The notes under the pieces are model-generated. The model made no database searches and was not told where the DNA came from. It saw only the letters and a program-made list of their open reading frames with translations. From assembly GCA_017307785.1 (NCBI GenBank), contig JAFKGI010000009.1:1-64000 (forward strand): a stretch of 64,000 nt of DNA, read 5' to 3'. The DNA is from Vulcanimicrobiota bacterium. Its GTDB lineage: Bacteria; Vulcanimicrobiota; Xenobia; Xenobiales; JADMJV01. A program made the translations under genes and the position numbers. Positions 52,125 to 60,810 of the stretch are shown here, piece after piece (positions within the stretch are counted from its first letter, which is position 1; each line of letters opens with the position of its first letter).

Positions 52125-52430
52125 CTACTGGTCGGGGTCGATGTCGAATCCGGTGGACTCCATCATCAGACTTTCGTTGACCAGGGCCGTCCACTGGCCC
52201 TCCAACTCGCCGATGAAGTCCTTCAGTTGATCGAGGTCGAGCCGGGTATCCTTGGTGGTTTTTCCACGAGCCAGATGCACCATTTTGGCGGAACAGTTGG
52301 GACAGCTACTGGTGCGGTTGGTCAAATAGTCGACGACGCGCCGCTTGACCACGTCGCCGCAGCCGGGACAAGGTAGCCTCAGGTAGATTTCGACCGAAAA
52401 GACGCCCTGGTGTGTCTCTCTACGCTCCAT
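52125..52430 (-). CDS. Small protein with a zinc-ribbon-like N-terminus
   Basis: A 101-residue protein I do not recognise. The N-terminal third has two CxxC knuckles (CPGCGD at 21-26 and CPNCSA at 43-48), a likely zinc ribbon. The rest is acidic and helical (LDLDQLKDFIGELEGQWTALVNESLMM). It starts 11 bases inside the end of sepF and is probably translated with it. Adjacent to division and kinase genes, but no role can be assigned. Confidence 0.72.
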   Translation of the reverse strand: MERRETHQGVFSVEIYLRLPCPGCGDVVKRRVVDYLTNRTSSCPNCSAKMVHLARGKTTKDTRLDLDQLKDFIGELEGQWTALVNESLMMESTGFDIDPDQ

Positions 52431-52947
52431 CGCCGGAGGCGATCAACTCTTCTTGCTTGGGCGAGTGATCCTGATGGTCGGCGATCACGATTTCCATGTG
52501 GCCGGGCACGAAGAGAAAGATGTTGTCGGCCACTTTCTGGCTGTTGCCTTCCATTGCGTAGGAGATGCCCGAGAGAAAATCCACGATGCGTCGCGCCAAT
52601 TCTTTATCGGTCTTGCGCATGTTGAGCAAGATGCATTTCTTAACTTTGAGCGATTCGGCGATTTCGCGGGCGTCCGCGAAAGAGGCGGGTTCCAGCACCA
52701 CGATTTCCTGCTTGCGGGGCGTGGGCAATCCGACCAGGTTGGCGCGAGCGCCACCGCGTGCCAGTCCGGGTTGACCGGCCGGGGTCGTGGGAGCCTGGGC
52801 CGGCGCCGTAGCTGCCTGACCAGCCTGACGTAATGCGCCGGGTCGCTGCGTTTCGCGCTCTTCGGACTCCGAATCGAAGCCATCGGCTGCGAAGCTGTCC
52901 TCTTCCATAGTGAAGAATCGTTTCAGGCTATCCAACATTTTTGCCAC
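52420..52947 (-). CDS. sepF: Cell division protein SepF
   Basis: SepF tethers FtsZ filaments to the membrane and orders them during septation. The 175-residue protein has an N-terminal amphipathic membrane-binding helix (AKMLDSLKRFF), a long Ala/Pro/Gly/Arg linker (about residues 20-80), and the SepF domain: EIVVLEPASFADAREIAESL, CILLNMRKTDKELARRIVDFLSGISYAMEG and KVADNIFLFVPG. GTG at 52947 follows GGAGG. It is the third gene of a leftward set with the PilT-like gene and yggS, a neighbourhood like the ylmE-sepF order in Firmicutes and cyanobacteria. Confidence 0.95.
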   Translation of the reverse strand: MAKMLDSLKRFFTMEEDSFAADGFDSESEERETQRPGALRQAGQAATAPAQAPTTPAGQPGLARGGARANLVGLPTPRKQEIVVLEPASFADAREIAESLKVKKCILLNMRKTDKELARRIVDFLSGISYAMEGNSQKVADNIFLFVPGHMEIVIADHQDHSPKQEELIASGDGA

Positions 52948-53047
52948 CGTTCCAACCTCCGTAGAGAACTGATTGGGGTTCTCTGGTCGATTTGAAGGAA
53001 TTTCAAACCAGGACCATTGGCACCTGCTTAAGCCCTTGAAAAAATCT

Positions 53048-53725
53048 CTAGCGGTTGCCGAAGAGAGCTCGGCCGACGCGAATCCAGTTGCTGCCTTCGG
53101 CGATGGCGGCTTCGAAATCGTCGCTCATGCCCATCGACAGCTCATAGCGGTCAAAAATGGCCAGCTTTCGTTGCTGCAGCTGGTCGCGCAGTTCGCGCAG
53201 CTGTCCAAAGAAGGGCCGAGAAATCTGAGGGGGAGGCAGCGTCATGAGGCCGGTCAGGCGCAGTCCTCGCCATTCGCGGGCCGAATTCCAGCGTTCCAGT
53301 TCGGCCACCAGGTCCTTGGGGTCGACTCCGGACTTGCTCTCTTCCTCGCCGAGGCGCACTTGCACGAAGGCTTCCACCACTCGACCCGCTTCCAGGGCCA
53401 ACCGCTCCAGGCGTTCAGCCAGGGAGAAGCGGTCCAGCGAATGGATGACCGGAAAAAGCTGCACGGCCTTGGCGGCTTTGTTGCTTTGCAGGGGTCCGAT
53501 CAGGTGCCAGCGCGCCTCGGGCAGCAGAGGCACCTTGGTCTCGGCTTCCTGCACGTAATTCTCGCCAAAGTCGAGCTGACCAGAAGCCAGCAATTCGCGA
53601 ACCGGTTCGATCGGAAAGGTCTTGCTCACGGCCAGCAGTCGGACCTCGTCGGTCGCACGGCCGGCACGGAGACAGGCTTGCTCGATTCTCTGTTTGACTT
53701 CGAGAAAGCGCTCGGCTACAGCCAT
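53048..53725 (-). CDS. yggS: PLP homeostasis protein YggS/YlmE
   Basis: A 225-residue alanine-racemase-fold protein that binds pyridoxal phosphate and helps balance B6 vitamers. The PLP lysine lies in LLAVSKTFP (about residue 35). LDFGENYVQEAETKV, WHLIGPLQSNKAAKAV and LSMGMSDDFEAAIAEGSNWIRVGRALFG are family hallmarks. It overlaps the end of the PilT-like gene by 10 bases and precedes sepF by 100 bases. Its location next to sepF is conserved in several phyla. Confidence 0.95.
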   Translation of the reverse strand: MAVAERFLEVKQRIEQACLRAGRATDEVRLLAVSKTFPIEPVRELLASGQLDFGENYVQEAETKVPLLPEARWHLIGPLQSNKAAKAVQLFPVIHSLDRFSLAERLERLALEAGRVVEAFVQVRLGEEESKSGVDPKDLVAELERWNSAREWRGLRLTGLMTLPPPQISRPFFGQLRELRDQLQQRKLAIFDRYELSMGMSDDFEAAIAEGSNWIRVGRALFGNR

Positions 53726-55887
53726 CTCATCAGAGGAGCGTCTTCAGCCAGGTTGCCGGCGTGACCATTGGCGGCCGGCAGCAGATTGGCCGCCTCCGCC
53801 TCGGAAATCATGCCGGCGTCGATCAGGCGACTGAGCGACTGCGACATGGTCTGACTGCCCTCGCCCGCCAGCCCTTTATTGACGGTCTGGCTGAGCTGAT
53901 CGAGATTGCCCTCCAGCAGCAACTGGCTGACGGCCTGATTGACCAGCAAGACTTCAGCGGCGGGCACCAGCCCTTTGCTTTTGTCGGCGCGCGGCAGCAA
54001 TCGCAGGGAAACCACCGCTTTCAAGTTGTAGGCAAATTGGCGACGGTCCAACACGTTCGGCGCGCGGTCCACGAAGCTCATCATGCGCTCCAGGGCGGAA
54101 AGCAGGTTGGGGGCTTCCAGTCCAGCCACCACCAGGTGTCCGCTGTCGGCCGCCGCCAGGGCGGTGGCCGCGGCATCGGCGTTGGGCAGAGGATCGATGA
54201 CCAGTGCGTCCGGATCGTGTTTCAGACCGTCCTGGATGGCCTTGACCGTGTCCTGGTAGTCGCTGCCGAACTCGCGTTGGGTGATCAGCGACTGGTGGTC
54301 TTGATGAATGATGTGAATCGGCGCTTCCAGGCTGAGGATGTGCATTTTACGGGTGCGATTCAGTTCGTCGACGATGGCCGAAAGGGTAGTGCTCTTGCCG
54401 GATCCGAGCGGACCGGTGACCAGCACCATGCCGTGCTTGATCACGCCCATGGTGCGTCGCAGAATGGCCGGTAAGCCGAGTTCCTCCAGATTGGTCTGGC
54501 TGCGCAGCATCTTCATGGAAGCGCACAAGCGGCCCCGCTGATAGAAGGCGTGGCCGCGCAAGCGCAAGCCGGACTGCTCGTAGGTGAAGTCGAGAGAGCG
54601 CTGTTGCAGCAAGCGGCGTCGTTCTTCTTTGCTCAGGGCAAAGAAGATCAGTCGCCGGCAGTCCTCCTCGCCCAGACTGTTGTTGCCCACCGGGATGAGG
54701 TCGCCGTGGAGGCGCACCATCGGGTTGGAGCCGACCTTGATATGCAGATCGCTGGCCTGGTTCTGGCTCATCACGTTGAGCAGATCGCGCAGGCCAAAGT
54801 TCAGGTCGGTCTTTTCCGGAGCTTCCAGATCGGCCTCATTGATGGAGACACCCACAGGGGCCGCGGTCAGGTCGGCCGGGGCGCCGCCCCGTCCCCTTTC
54901 GTCCAGAGCTTTGACCAGGCGAACGGCCAGGTCTACTTTGTCGGAGTAGTTTTCCGTTTCGTCCGCCAGCGTCTTGGAACGGGCCAGCAGTTGCTCGTAG
55001 CGGTCGCCTTGAGCCTGAAGCTGGCTTTCCAGCTGCTCGACCTTGCTGGCGGCCTGAGCGGCTTTGCTCCCCAGTTCGCTCTGGTTGGAGTAGGTCGCTT
55101 TGAGGGCTTCCAGTTCCGCTTTCAGCTCGGCGATTTCTTCGTGGCTGGCGCGCGAATCCACGGCGTCCGCCAGCTCTGCCAGGTTGGCTTCCAGCTCTTG
55201 CTTGGAGGCCTGTTGCTGCTGACCGACTTCGGCCACGCTCGACTTGAACTTGGAAGAGAGCTCGGCCAGGGTGGTGTCGATTTCCCGAGACAGGGTCTCG
55301 AACTCCTGACGGAAGTCGGCCGCTAATTTTTCGTTCTGGCTCTGGTCAGCCAATGATTCCCGCAGCTTCGAAGTCTGAGACTCCAAATTGTGGGTCAGCT
55401 CTTCAAGGCGGGTTGCTACCAGATCCATTTCTTCTTCACGGGTGGCATCCAGCGTCTGAAAGCGCTGCTGCACGGAAGAATGAACCTGGGCCACCAATTC
55501 TTCGAGCTTGCCCGGCACGTTTTCCAACGGTCCATTGCCGCCGACATCGGCCAGGCGTTCGCTGAGTTCCGCCAATCGATCGGTAAGAATGTGCTGCGCT
55601 TGCGTAAGCTGGTCCAGCTGGCTGACGGTCTGATTTTTCAGCCCGTCCAGCTCCTGAAAAAGCTCATCGTCGCCTTCCGCGTCCTCTTCGATTTCGCGAG
55701 CGAGTTTGTCGAGCTTGGCGCGTACGGCGCGCTGATCGCGAACCGACTCCTGGGTGGAGAGGAGCAGATTCTGCAGCTCTTCCTCGATGGAGGTGACGCG
55801 AATGTCTAAATCGTCATCGTCCTCTTCGAGAAGGCCCTCTTCTCCCTCAATGCTCTCTCCCGGTCTTCTCCGCCTGCGTCTGGCCAA
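53716..55887 (-). CDS. Coiled-coil PilT-like protein with a degenerate ATPase site
   Basis: A 723-residue protein. Residues 30-330 are a long coiled coil, an unusual extension for this family. From 365 to 680 the sequence follows PilT/PilU (DLLNVMSQNQASDLHIKVGSNPMVRLHGDL, then Walker A GPLGSGKST at 492-500). Other active-site residues are lost. The Asp box reads LSLEAPIHIIH (H525 for the catalytic glutamate, A522 for aspartate). Walker B is DPLPN (565-569) instead of GEMRD. The His box is GLEAP (E591 for histidine). So it may bind ATP but is unlikely to be a motor. TTG start, AGGAG about 7 bases upstream. Confidence 0.85.
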   Translation of the reverse strand: MARRRRRRPGESIEGEEGLLEEDDDDLDIRVTSIEEELQNLLLSTQESVRDQRAVRAKLDKLAREIEEDAEGDDELFQELDGLKNQTVSQLDQLTQAQHILTDRLAELSERLADVGGNGPLENVPGKLEELVAQVHSSVQQRFQTLDATREEEMDLVATRLEELTHNLESQTSKLRESLADQSQNEKLAADFRQEFETLSREIDTTLAELSSKFKSSVAEVGQQQQASKQELEANLAELADAVDSRASHEEIAELKAELEALKATYSNQSELGSKAAQAASKVEQLESQLQAQGDRYEQLLARSKTLADETENYSDKVDLAVRLVKALDERGRGGAPADLTAAPVGVSINEADLEAPEKTDLNFGLRDLLNVMSQNQASDLHIKVGSNPMVRLHGDLIPVGNNSLGEEDCRRLIFFALSKEERRRLLQQRSLDFTYEQSGLRLRGHAFYQRGRLCASMKMLRSQTNLEELGLPAILRRTMGVIKHGMVLVTGPLGSGKSTTLSAIVDELNRTRKMHILSLEAPIHIIHQDHQSLITQREFGSDYQDTVKAIQDGLKHDPDALVIDPLPNADAAATALAAADSGHLVVAGLEAPNLLSALERMMSFVDRAPNVLDRRQFAYNLKAVVSLRLLPRADKSKGLVPAAEVLLVNQAVSQLLLEGNLDQLSQTVNKGLAGEGSQTMSQSLSRLIDAGMISEAEAANLLPAANGHAGNLAEDAPLMRWL

Positions 55888-55953
55888 AGTAGGCTCCTAA
55901 GCTCTTTAAGATCGGCTAACCTTTCTGGGCGAAAAGAGCGGTTCCTTTTCTCG

Positions 55954-57492
55954 CTATTGGAGGGGACCGATTTTTTGTTCGACTGCCGCAACCATCGCTT
56001 GCAGCCCCTGCCGTGCCTTTTTCAACTCCGGATAGGGAGGGTGATCGTCTTTCCAGGTGGGCACCACTCGGCGCAGTTCGGCATAGGCAACTTCCGTGGC
56101 CGGTCCAAACGTCAGCGGTCGGCGAAAGTCCAGGGCCTGGGTAGCGCACAGCCATTCGCAGGCCAGAATTTGCTCGACATTGTCGATCAGTTTTTCCAGT
56201 TTATAAGCGGCGGCCGGCCCCATGCTCACGTGATCTTCGTGTCCGGCCGAGGTGGGAATGGTGTCGGCGCTGGCCGGGTGGCAGAATACCTTGTTTTCGC
56301 TGGCCAGGGCGGCGGCCACATATTGCACCAGCATCAAACCGGAATGGAGTCCCTGATGGGGAGTCAAGAAGGGAGGCAATTCGCTGGTGTCCGGATTGAG
56401 CAGCCGGTCGCAGCGCCGTTCGGAAATGGTGCCCAAGTACTGCAGGCTGAGCGCGGCCGAGTCCAGGGCCAGCGCCACCGGCGCTCCGTGGAAGTTGCCG
56501 CCGCTCAAAATCAGTTCCTCTTCGGGAAAGACCAGAGGATTGTCGGTCACCGAATTGATTTCGCGCTCGATCAGACCGGAGCAGAAGCTCAGTCCCTCGC
56601 GGCTGGCGCCGTGGACCTGAGGAGTGCAGCGCATGCTGTAGGGGTCTTGCACCTTGGGACACCCTTTGTGAGAGGCCACCAGTGCCGAGTCTTGCATACA
56701 GGCGCGCAAATTGGCCGCGCTGGCAATCTGGCCGGGGTGGGGGCGCACTCGCGAAATGGCTTCATGAAAAGCGCTGTTGGTGCCCAGCAGAGCTTCGACG
56801 GTCATGGCCGCGATAATGTCGGCCGCTTTGACCAGCCACTGGGCGCGGGCCAGAGCCAGTCCGCCCACAGCCGTCATTAACTGAGTGCCGTTGATGCACG
56901 CCAATGCTTCTTTGGCCTGAAAGGAATAGGGTTTTAGGCCGGCCTTGCGCAGAGCCTCCCCGGCATCGATCAACTCTCCGCGCCAGTAAGCTTCGCCTTC
57001 GCCCATCAAGCACAGGGCAACGTGGGAAAGGGGGGCCAGATCGCCGCTGGCGCCTACCGAACCGCGGCTGGGGACGAAGGGAACGATGCCGCTATTGTAG
57101 AGCGCGCAGAACGATTCGAGTAGGCCCTGAGTGACGCCCGAGAAGCCGCCCAGCAGCGAATTGATGCGCAGAGCCATGAGCACACGGACCGTGGACTGGG
57201 GGAGTGGATCTCCGACGCCGGCGGCGTGGCTGCGCACCAGATTGCGCTGCAGCGCTTCCACTTCGTCGGGCTGAATTCGCACCGAGGAAAGGCGCCCAAA
57301 GCCGGTGTTGACCCCGTAGACGACTCGCTCTTCCTTTTGCACCCGCTCTACCAGGTCGCGGGAAGGCTGAGTCCGCTCGCGGGTGCTCTGGTGGAGTTCC
57401 AGGCGGGCGCCGGGCTCGGCCAGGCGGGTCAGGTCGGACAGTTGCAGCGGAAATTCTGGCGCACCCAGAACGATAGGAGTCAAAGAGGTCAT
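55954..57492 (-). CDS. hutH: Histidine ammonia-lyase
   Basis: HutH deaminates L-histidine to urocanate. The 512-residue protein has the autocatalytic MIO triad A148-S149-G150 in RGSVGASGDLAPLSHV, a YGVNTGFG tyrosine loop (59-66) and SGGNFHGAPVALALD. The chain length matches bacterial HAL; a phenylalanine/tyrosine ammonia-lyase is less likely but cannot be excluded. The ATG lies 2 bases after the GNAT stop. No other hut gene is present, so its role here is separate from a complete degradative operon. It is the last gene of the gcv-to-hutH run. Confidence 0.92.
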   Translation of the reverse strand: MTSLTPIVLGAPEFPLQLSDLTRLAEPGARLELHQSTRERTQPSRDLVERVQKEERVVYGVNTGFGRLSSVRIQPDEVEALQRNLVRSHAAGVGDPLPQSTVRVLMALRINSLLGGFSGVTQGLLESFCALYNSGIVPFVPSRGSVGASGDLAPLSHVALCLMGEGEAYWRGELIDAGEALRKAGLKPYSFQAKEALACINGTQLMTAVGGLALARAQWLVKAADIIAAMTVEALLGTNSAFHEAISRVRPHPGQIASAANLRACMQDSALVASHKGCPKVQDPYSMRCTPQVHGASREGLSFCSGLIEREINSVTDNPLVFPEEELILSGGNFHGAPVALALDSAALSLQYLGTISERRCDRLLNPDTSELPPFLTPHQGLHSGLMLVQYVAAALASENKVFCHPASADTIPTSAGHEDHVSMGPAAAYKLEKLIDNVEQILACEWLCATQALDFRRPLTFGPATEVAYAELRRVVPTWKDDHPPYPELKKARQGLQAMVAAVEQKIGPLQ

Positions 57493-57494
57493 CT

Positions 57495-57962
57495 TTAGAG
57501 ATTTTTCACCATCTGCACGCGTTCCTGTTGGTAGCCCAGCTGGTCGTAAAACTGCACCGCTCGATGATTGGCCATCGTCACTCCCAGGCCGATGGCGCTC
57601 ATGCCGCAATGGCGGGCGAATTCTTCAGCTCTGGACATCAGCGCCTGACCGATGCCCTTTCCCCAATGCCCAGGTTTTACCGAGATGTCGTAGATCCAGG
57701 CCTGGGCCGTGCCGGTCGAGGAGTCGCGTTGATGGGCGACCACGATGATGTGCCCGACCATCTGGCCGTCGATCTCGGCCAGAAACAAACCGCTGTGGTC
57801 CAGTCCCAGAATATCGCGCAAGGACTGTAAGTCCTCGCGGCGATAGTGCTGCACCTGGTCGGCCGGGACGCTGCGGAACGGGCTGACCGAGTGCAGGACC
57901 ATATGGGTGGCCAGGTCGATGATGGAGTCGACATCTTCGGCTTCGGCCGGGCGAATGGTCAC
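57495..57962 (-). CDS. GNAT-family N-acetyltransferase
   Basis: A 155-residue acetyltransferase with the acetyl-CoA-binding motif A IYDISVKPGHWGKGIGQALMSRAEEFA (R/Q-x-x-G-x-G/A at GKGIGQ). It ends with RAVQFYDQLGYQQE. The substrate (protein or small amine) is unknown. It overlaps aroA by 4 bases at the start (ATGA) and is 2 bases from hutH. Confidence 0.88.
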   Translation of the reverse strand: MTIRPAEAEDVDSIIDLATHMVLHSVSPFRSVPADQVQHYRREDLQSLRDILGLDHSGLFLAEIDGQMVGHIIVVAHQRDSSTGTAQAWIYDISVKPGHWGKGIGQALMSRAEEFARHCGMSAIGLGVTMANHRAVQFYDQLGYQQERVQMVKNL

Positions 57963-59236
57963 AGTTCTTCGCTCAGGTGTTCAAAGTCTGCGAAGTAGTG
58001 CGGGTAGGTCTTGGAGACACAAGCCGGATTGCTGATGGTCACGCCGGTGGGACCGAAGGCGGCCAGTGAAAAGCACATGGCCATGCGATGGTCGTTGTAG
58101 GTTTCCACGCGAGCGGTCTTCCATTTCAGCGGCGACTCGACGCGCAGGCCATCTTCCAGGAGCTCGACGCGCGCTCCTAATTTGCGCAACTCTTGATAGA
58201 GAGCCTGTTGGCGGTCGCATTCCTTGACGCGCCAGTTGCCCACGCCCCGAATTTCACAGGGACTGTCGGAGAAAAGGGCCAGTACGGCCAGGGTCATGGC
58301 CGAGTCGGGAATGTCGTTCAGATCTTTGGCGATGCCGTGCAGCGGGTGATCGGCGGATCGGGAGACCTCTACCCAGTCGGGGCCCCATTTGACCTCGGCG
58401 CCCATTTCTTCCAACAGGCGGGCAAAGCGAATTTCGCCCTGCACGCTTTCACTACCGGCGCCGCAGACGCGGACCGGCCCGTGACCGATGGCTCCGGCCG
58501 CCAGGAAATAGCTGGCCGCGGTAGCGTCCCCTTCGACCATGATTTCGCCCGGCGAGTGGAGCTTTTGGGGCTTGATCTGGTAGTGCCGGTTGTCCTCGTG
58601 TTCAATGTTGACGCCGAACTGACGTAACTGACCCAGAGTCATGTTGACATAGGGTTGAGAAACCAGTTCGCCCACCACTTCCAGGCTGGAGGGTCCCTCC
58701 AGCAGGGGGGCGGCCATGAGCAGCGCGCTGACATATTGACTGGAGAGGGTGGCGTCGACGCGGATCGGACCCCCGGGCAACTTTTTTCCCTTGATTTTCA
58801 GAGGAGGGAAGCCTTCTTCTCCCAGATACTCGATCTCCGCGCCCCACTGGCGTAGAGCGTCCACCAGCGGCCCGATGGGCCTTTCGCACATGCGAGGTTC
58901 GCCAGAAATGACCCATTCGCCGGGGGTGGCGCTGAGTACGGCGGTCAACGGCCGGAAAGCGGTGCCGGCGTTGCCCAGAAACAGGTGAGCCTGCGGTTTT
59001 TGAAAGCCGCCTCCGCCCACCGTGACCACGCCGCCCTGTTCCTGGATGGGCACTCCCAGTTTGCCCAGAGCTTTGCGCAGGTGGTGGACGTCGTCGGAAT
59101 CGAGCAGGTGATGGAGTCGGGTTGGTCCGTCGCAGAGGGCGGCCAGTAGTAGAATGCGGTTAGAAAGGCTTTTAGAGCCGGGCAGTAGGACTTCCCCTCG
59201 AGCCAAACTGCGTGAGGTTAAGGTGATCTCAGGCAC
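57959..59236 (-). CDS. aroA: 3-phosphoshikimate 1-carboxyvinyltransferase (EPSP synthase)
   Basis: Makes EPSP from shikimate-3-phosphate and PEP in aromatic amino-acid synthesis. The 425-residue protein has LLPGSKSLSNRILLLAAL (substrate-binding lysine), LFLGNAGTAFRPLTAVL with arginine, SSQYVSALLMAAPL, DLNDIPDSAMTLAVLAL and YNDHRMAMCFSLAA. Length and motifs are standard. The start is GTG at 59236, 8 bases inside the end of the LipM-like gene, in a chain of overlapping genes. Confidence 0.96.
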   Translation of the reverse strand: MPEITLTSRSLARGEVLLPGSKSLSNRILLLAALCDGPTRLHHLLDSDDVHHLRKALGKLGVPIQEQGGVVTVGGGGFQKPQAHLFLGNAGTAFRPLTAVLSATPGEWVISGEPRMCERPIGPLVDALRQWGAEIEYLGEEGFPPLKIKGKKLPGGPIRVDATLSSQYVSALLMAAPLLEGPSSLEVVGELVSQPYVNMTLGQLRQFGVNIEHEDNRHYQIKPQKLHSPGEIMVEGDATAASYFLAAGAIGHGPVRVCGAGSESVQGEIRFARLLEEMGAEVKWGPDWVEVSRSADHPLHGIAKDLNDIPDSAMTLAVLALFSDSPCEIRGVGNWRVKECDRQQALYQELRKLGARVELLEDGLRVESPLKWKTARVETYNDHRMAMCFSLAAFGPTGVTISNPACVSKTYPHYFADFEHLSEEL

Positions 59237-59834
59237 GATGAAAGCATGCGTTCTCCTCGATGCAGGCTACTTCCTCGGGACTCCAGTCCTGTCGGTCCAA
59301 GGGGACCGGGAAATTTTGGGCCAGTTGCTCGGCGCTCAGCGGTCCGAAGGCGGCGGGTAGCCGAGCCTTTGGGAAAATTCGGGAAAAGAGTTGCTCGTCG
59401 AGTGCCGTCGGGATCGACCCGTGTTGCAGCAACCGTCGGCCTCGGCGCAATTGGGCGCTGCCCACCAGTTTGCGGCCCTCGAGTTGGATTTCGCCTCGCT
59501 GCGAGAGTTGATAGCAGGAGGGATCTCGCTGGCCGCTTTCTTGCTCCAGTGCTGGAAGCACGCGGGCGTCCAGTTGTTTGAGGCTTTTTAGTAGAAGCCC
59601 GGTCAGTTTTTCATAGACCTGGGCCAGCGTTCCCTCGAATTCGGGTAAAACGACGGAATAGGTGAGTTCGTGATGGTGCAGTACGGCTCGACCGCCGCTG
59701 GGACGGCGCACGCAAGGGATCTCCACCGGAAATGCCTTTTGCGCGTAGCCAAGAGAAAGCCAGGGGCCTTCCCATTGATAGAGGCGCAAAGTGGGTCGCT
59801 CGGCGTGATCCAACAGGTAGGAGTCGGCGGCCAT
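59229..59834 (-). CDS. Octanoyltransferase of the LipM / lipoate-ligase fold
   Basis: A 201-residue BPL/LplA/LipB-fold enzyme for protein lipoylation. RRPSGGRAVLHHHELTYSV, the lysine motif GRKLVGSAQ (K122) and LLQHGSIP are typical. SCYQL near 106-110 places Cys107 where LipM octanoyltransferases have their catalytic cysteine, so it probably moves octanoyl from ACP to GcvH rather than ligating free lipoate. gcvH is in the same operon. The ATG at 59834 is conservative: in-frame codons further upstream encode WRLIVDGPRPGPWN, which looks like the normal family N-terminus and may start at a CTG at 59882. Confidence 0.85.
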   Translation of the reverse strand: MAADSYLLDHAERPTLRLYQWEGPWLSLGYAQKAFPVEIPCVRRPSGGRAVLHHHELTYSVVLPEFEGTLAQVYEKLTGLLLKSLKQLDARVLPALEQESGQRDPSCYQLSQRGEIQLEGRKLVGSAQLRRGRRLLQHGSIPTALDEQLFSRIFPKARLPAAFGPLSAEQLAQNFPVPLDRQDWSPEEVACIEENACFHRA

Positions 59835-59878
59835 GTTCCAGGGTCCGGGCCGAGGACCATCGACGATCAGTCGCCAGG

Positions 59879-60775
59879 TCAGCGTTTGCGTGCCTTCACC
59901 ATGAGAATGCGCGTGCCCTGACCGATTTTGGAGTCGATCTCGACTTTGTCCATCAGGTTGCGCATCAGGAAGATGCCTCGACCGTCCTCGGAAAACATGT
60001 CGGGAGGCAAATCGCCCTTGCCGGCCGGATCAAAGCCTTTGCCGTAATCGCGCACTTCCACGCGAAACTCACGGTCGTTCATGGTGTATTCCACGTCGAT
60101 GCCCTGTTCGGACTGGCTGTGCTCGATGGAGTTGTCGCACACCTCGCCGACGGCCGTGATGATGTCGTAGACTTCTTCTTCGCTGAAATTCACGCGACGA
60201 GCGATGGCTTCCGCCTGCAGGCGCACAATGGCCGCAAACTCGTTCAGGCAAGGAATCTTCAAGCGGATTTCCGAGGCCGACTTGACCACTTCTTCCCACT
60301 TGTCGAGGGCTTTTTGCTGCTCGGCCAGCATCGACGACTGGCTGTTGCGGTAGCTGGAGGACAACCCCAGGAAGTAGGCGTCAAAGATTTCGTTGATGCG
60401 CCGTTCCAGCATGAAGACGCCCTGCGCGTGCAGATGCTCGGAGAGTTGGGAAAGGCAATTCCAGACCTCGACTCGCATGAACTGCAGTCCGCGAATCAAG
60501 TCTTCGAATTGGATGGCCATCTTGACGCGTCGGGCCGCGATGCCTTCGTCGAAGGTGATGATCTCGTCGTGCAGCGTGCTGCCCTGCTCGGAAGCATGCT
60601 CGGCGTGACCTGACTCGAGGGCGCGAATCAAGAAGGCGGTCAGGCGACGCACCGTCCCGATCGATTCCTCACGAGGAATCTTGCCGGACTTGTAAGACTC
60701 GAGCTCGGCGAAGCAGCGGTCGGATACCTTGCGCGACAAAGGCTCGATCTGGTCTTGCAGCAGGCGAGCCGCCAC
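59879..60775 (-). CDS. RsbW-like anti-sigma/HATPase protein with an RsbRD-like N-terminus
   Basis: A 298-residue protein. Residues 1-160 are helical and look like an RsbRD_N sensor domain (LIRGLQFMRVEVWNCLSQLSEHL). Residues about 170-298 form a GHKL ATPase of RsbW/SpoIIAB type, with N-box EVCDNSIEHSQ, DYGKGFDP and the glycine box DGRGIFLMRNL. Such proteins act as serine kinases or anti-sigma factors through partner switching. GTG at 60775 is the conventional start; a CTG 13 codons upstream (60814) follows a GGAGGAGGG ribosome-like sequence. It sits between gcvPB and the LipM gene, so it probably controls them or is controlled with them. No antagonist gene is in the window. Confidence 0.82.
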   Translation of the reverse strand: MAARLLQDQIEPLSRKVSDRCFAELESYKSGKIPREESIGTVRRLTAFLIRALESGHAEHASEQGSTLHDEIITFDEGIAARRVKMAIQFEDLIRGLQFMRVEVWNCLSQLSEHLHAQGVFMLERRINEIFDAYFLGLSSSYRNSQSSMLAEQQKALDKWEEVVKSASEIRLKIPCLNEFAAIVRLQAEAIARRVNFSEEEVYDIITAVGEVCDNSIEHSQSEQGIDVEYTMNDREFRVEVRDYGKGFDPAGKGDLPPDMFSEDGRGIFLMRNLMDKVEIDSKIGQGTRILMVKARKR

Positions 60776-60810
60776 CAGAAAGGCCTTGGAGCGCGAAGTC
60801 GCGTCTGGAC

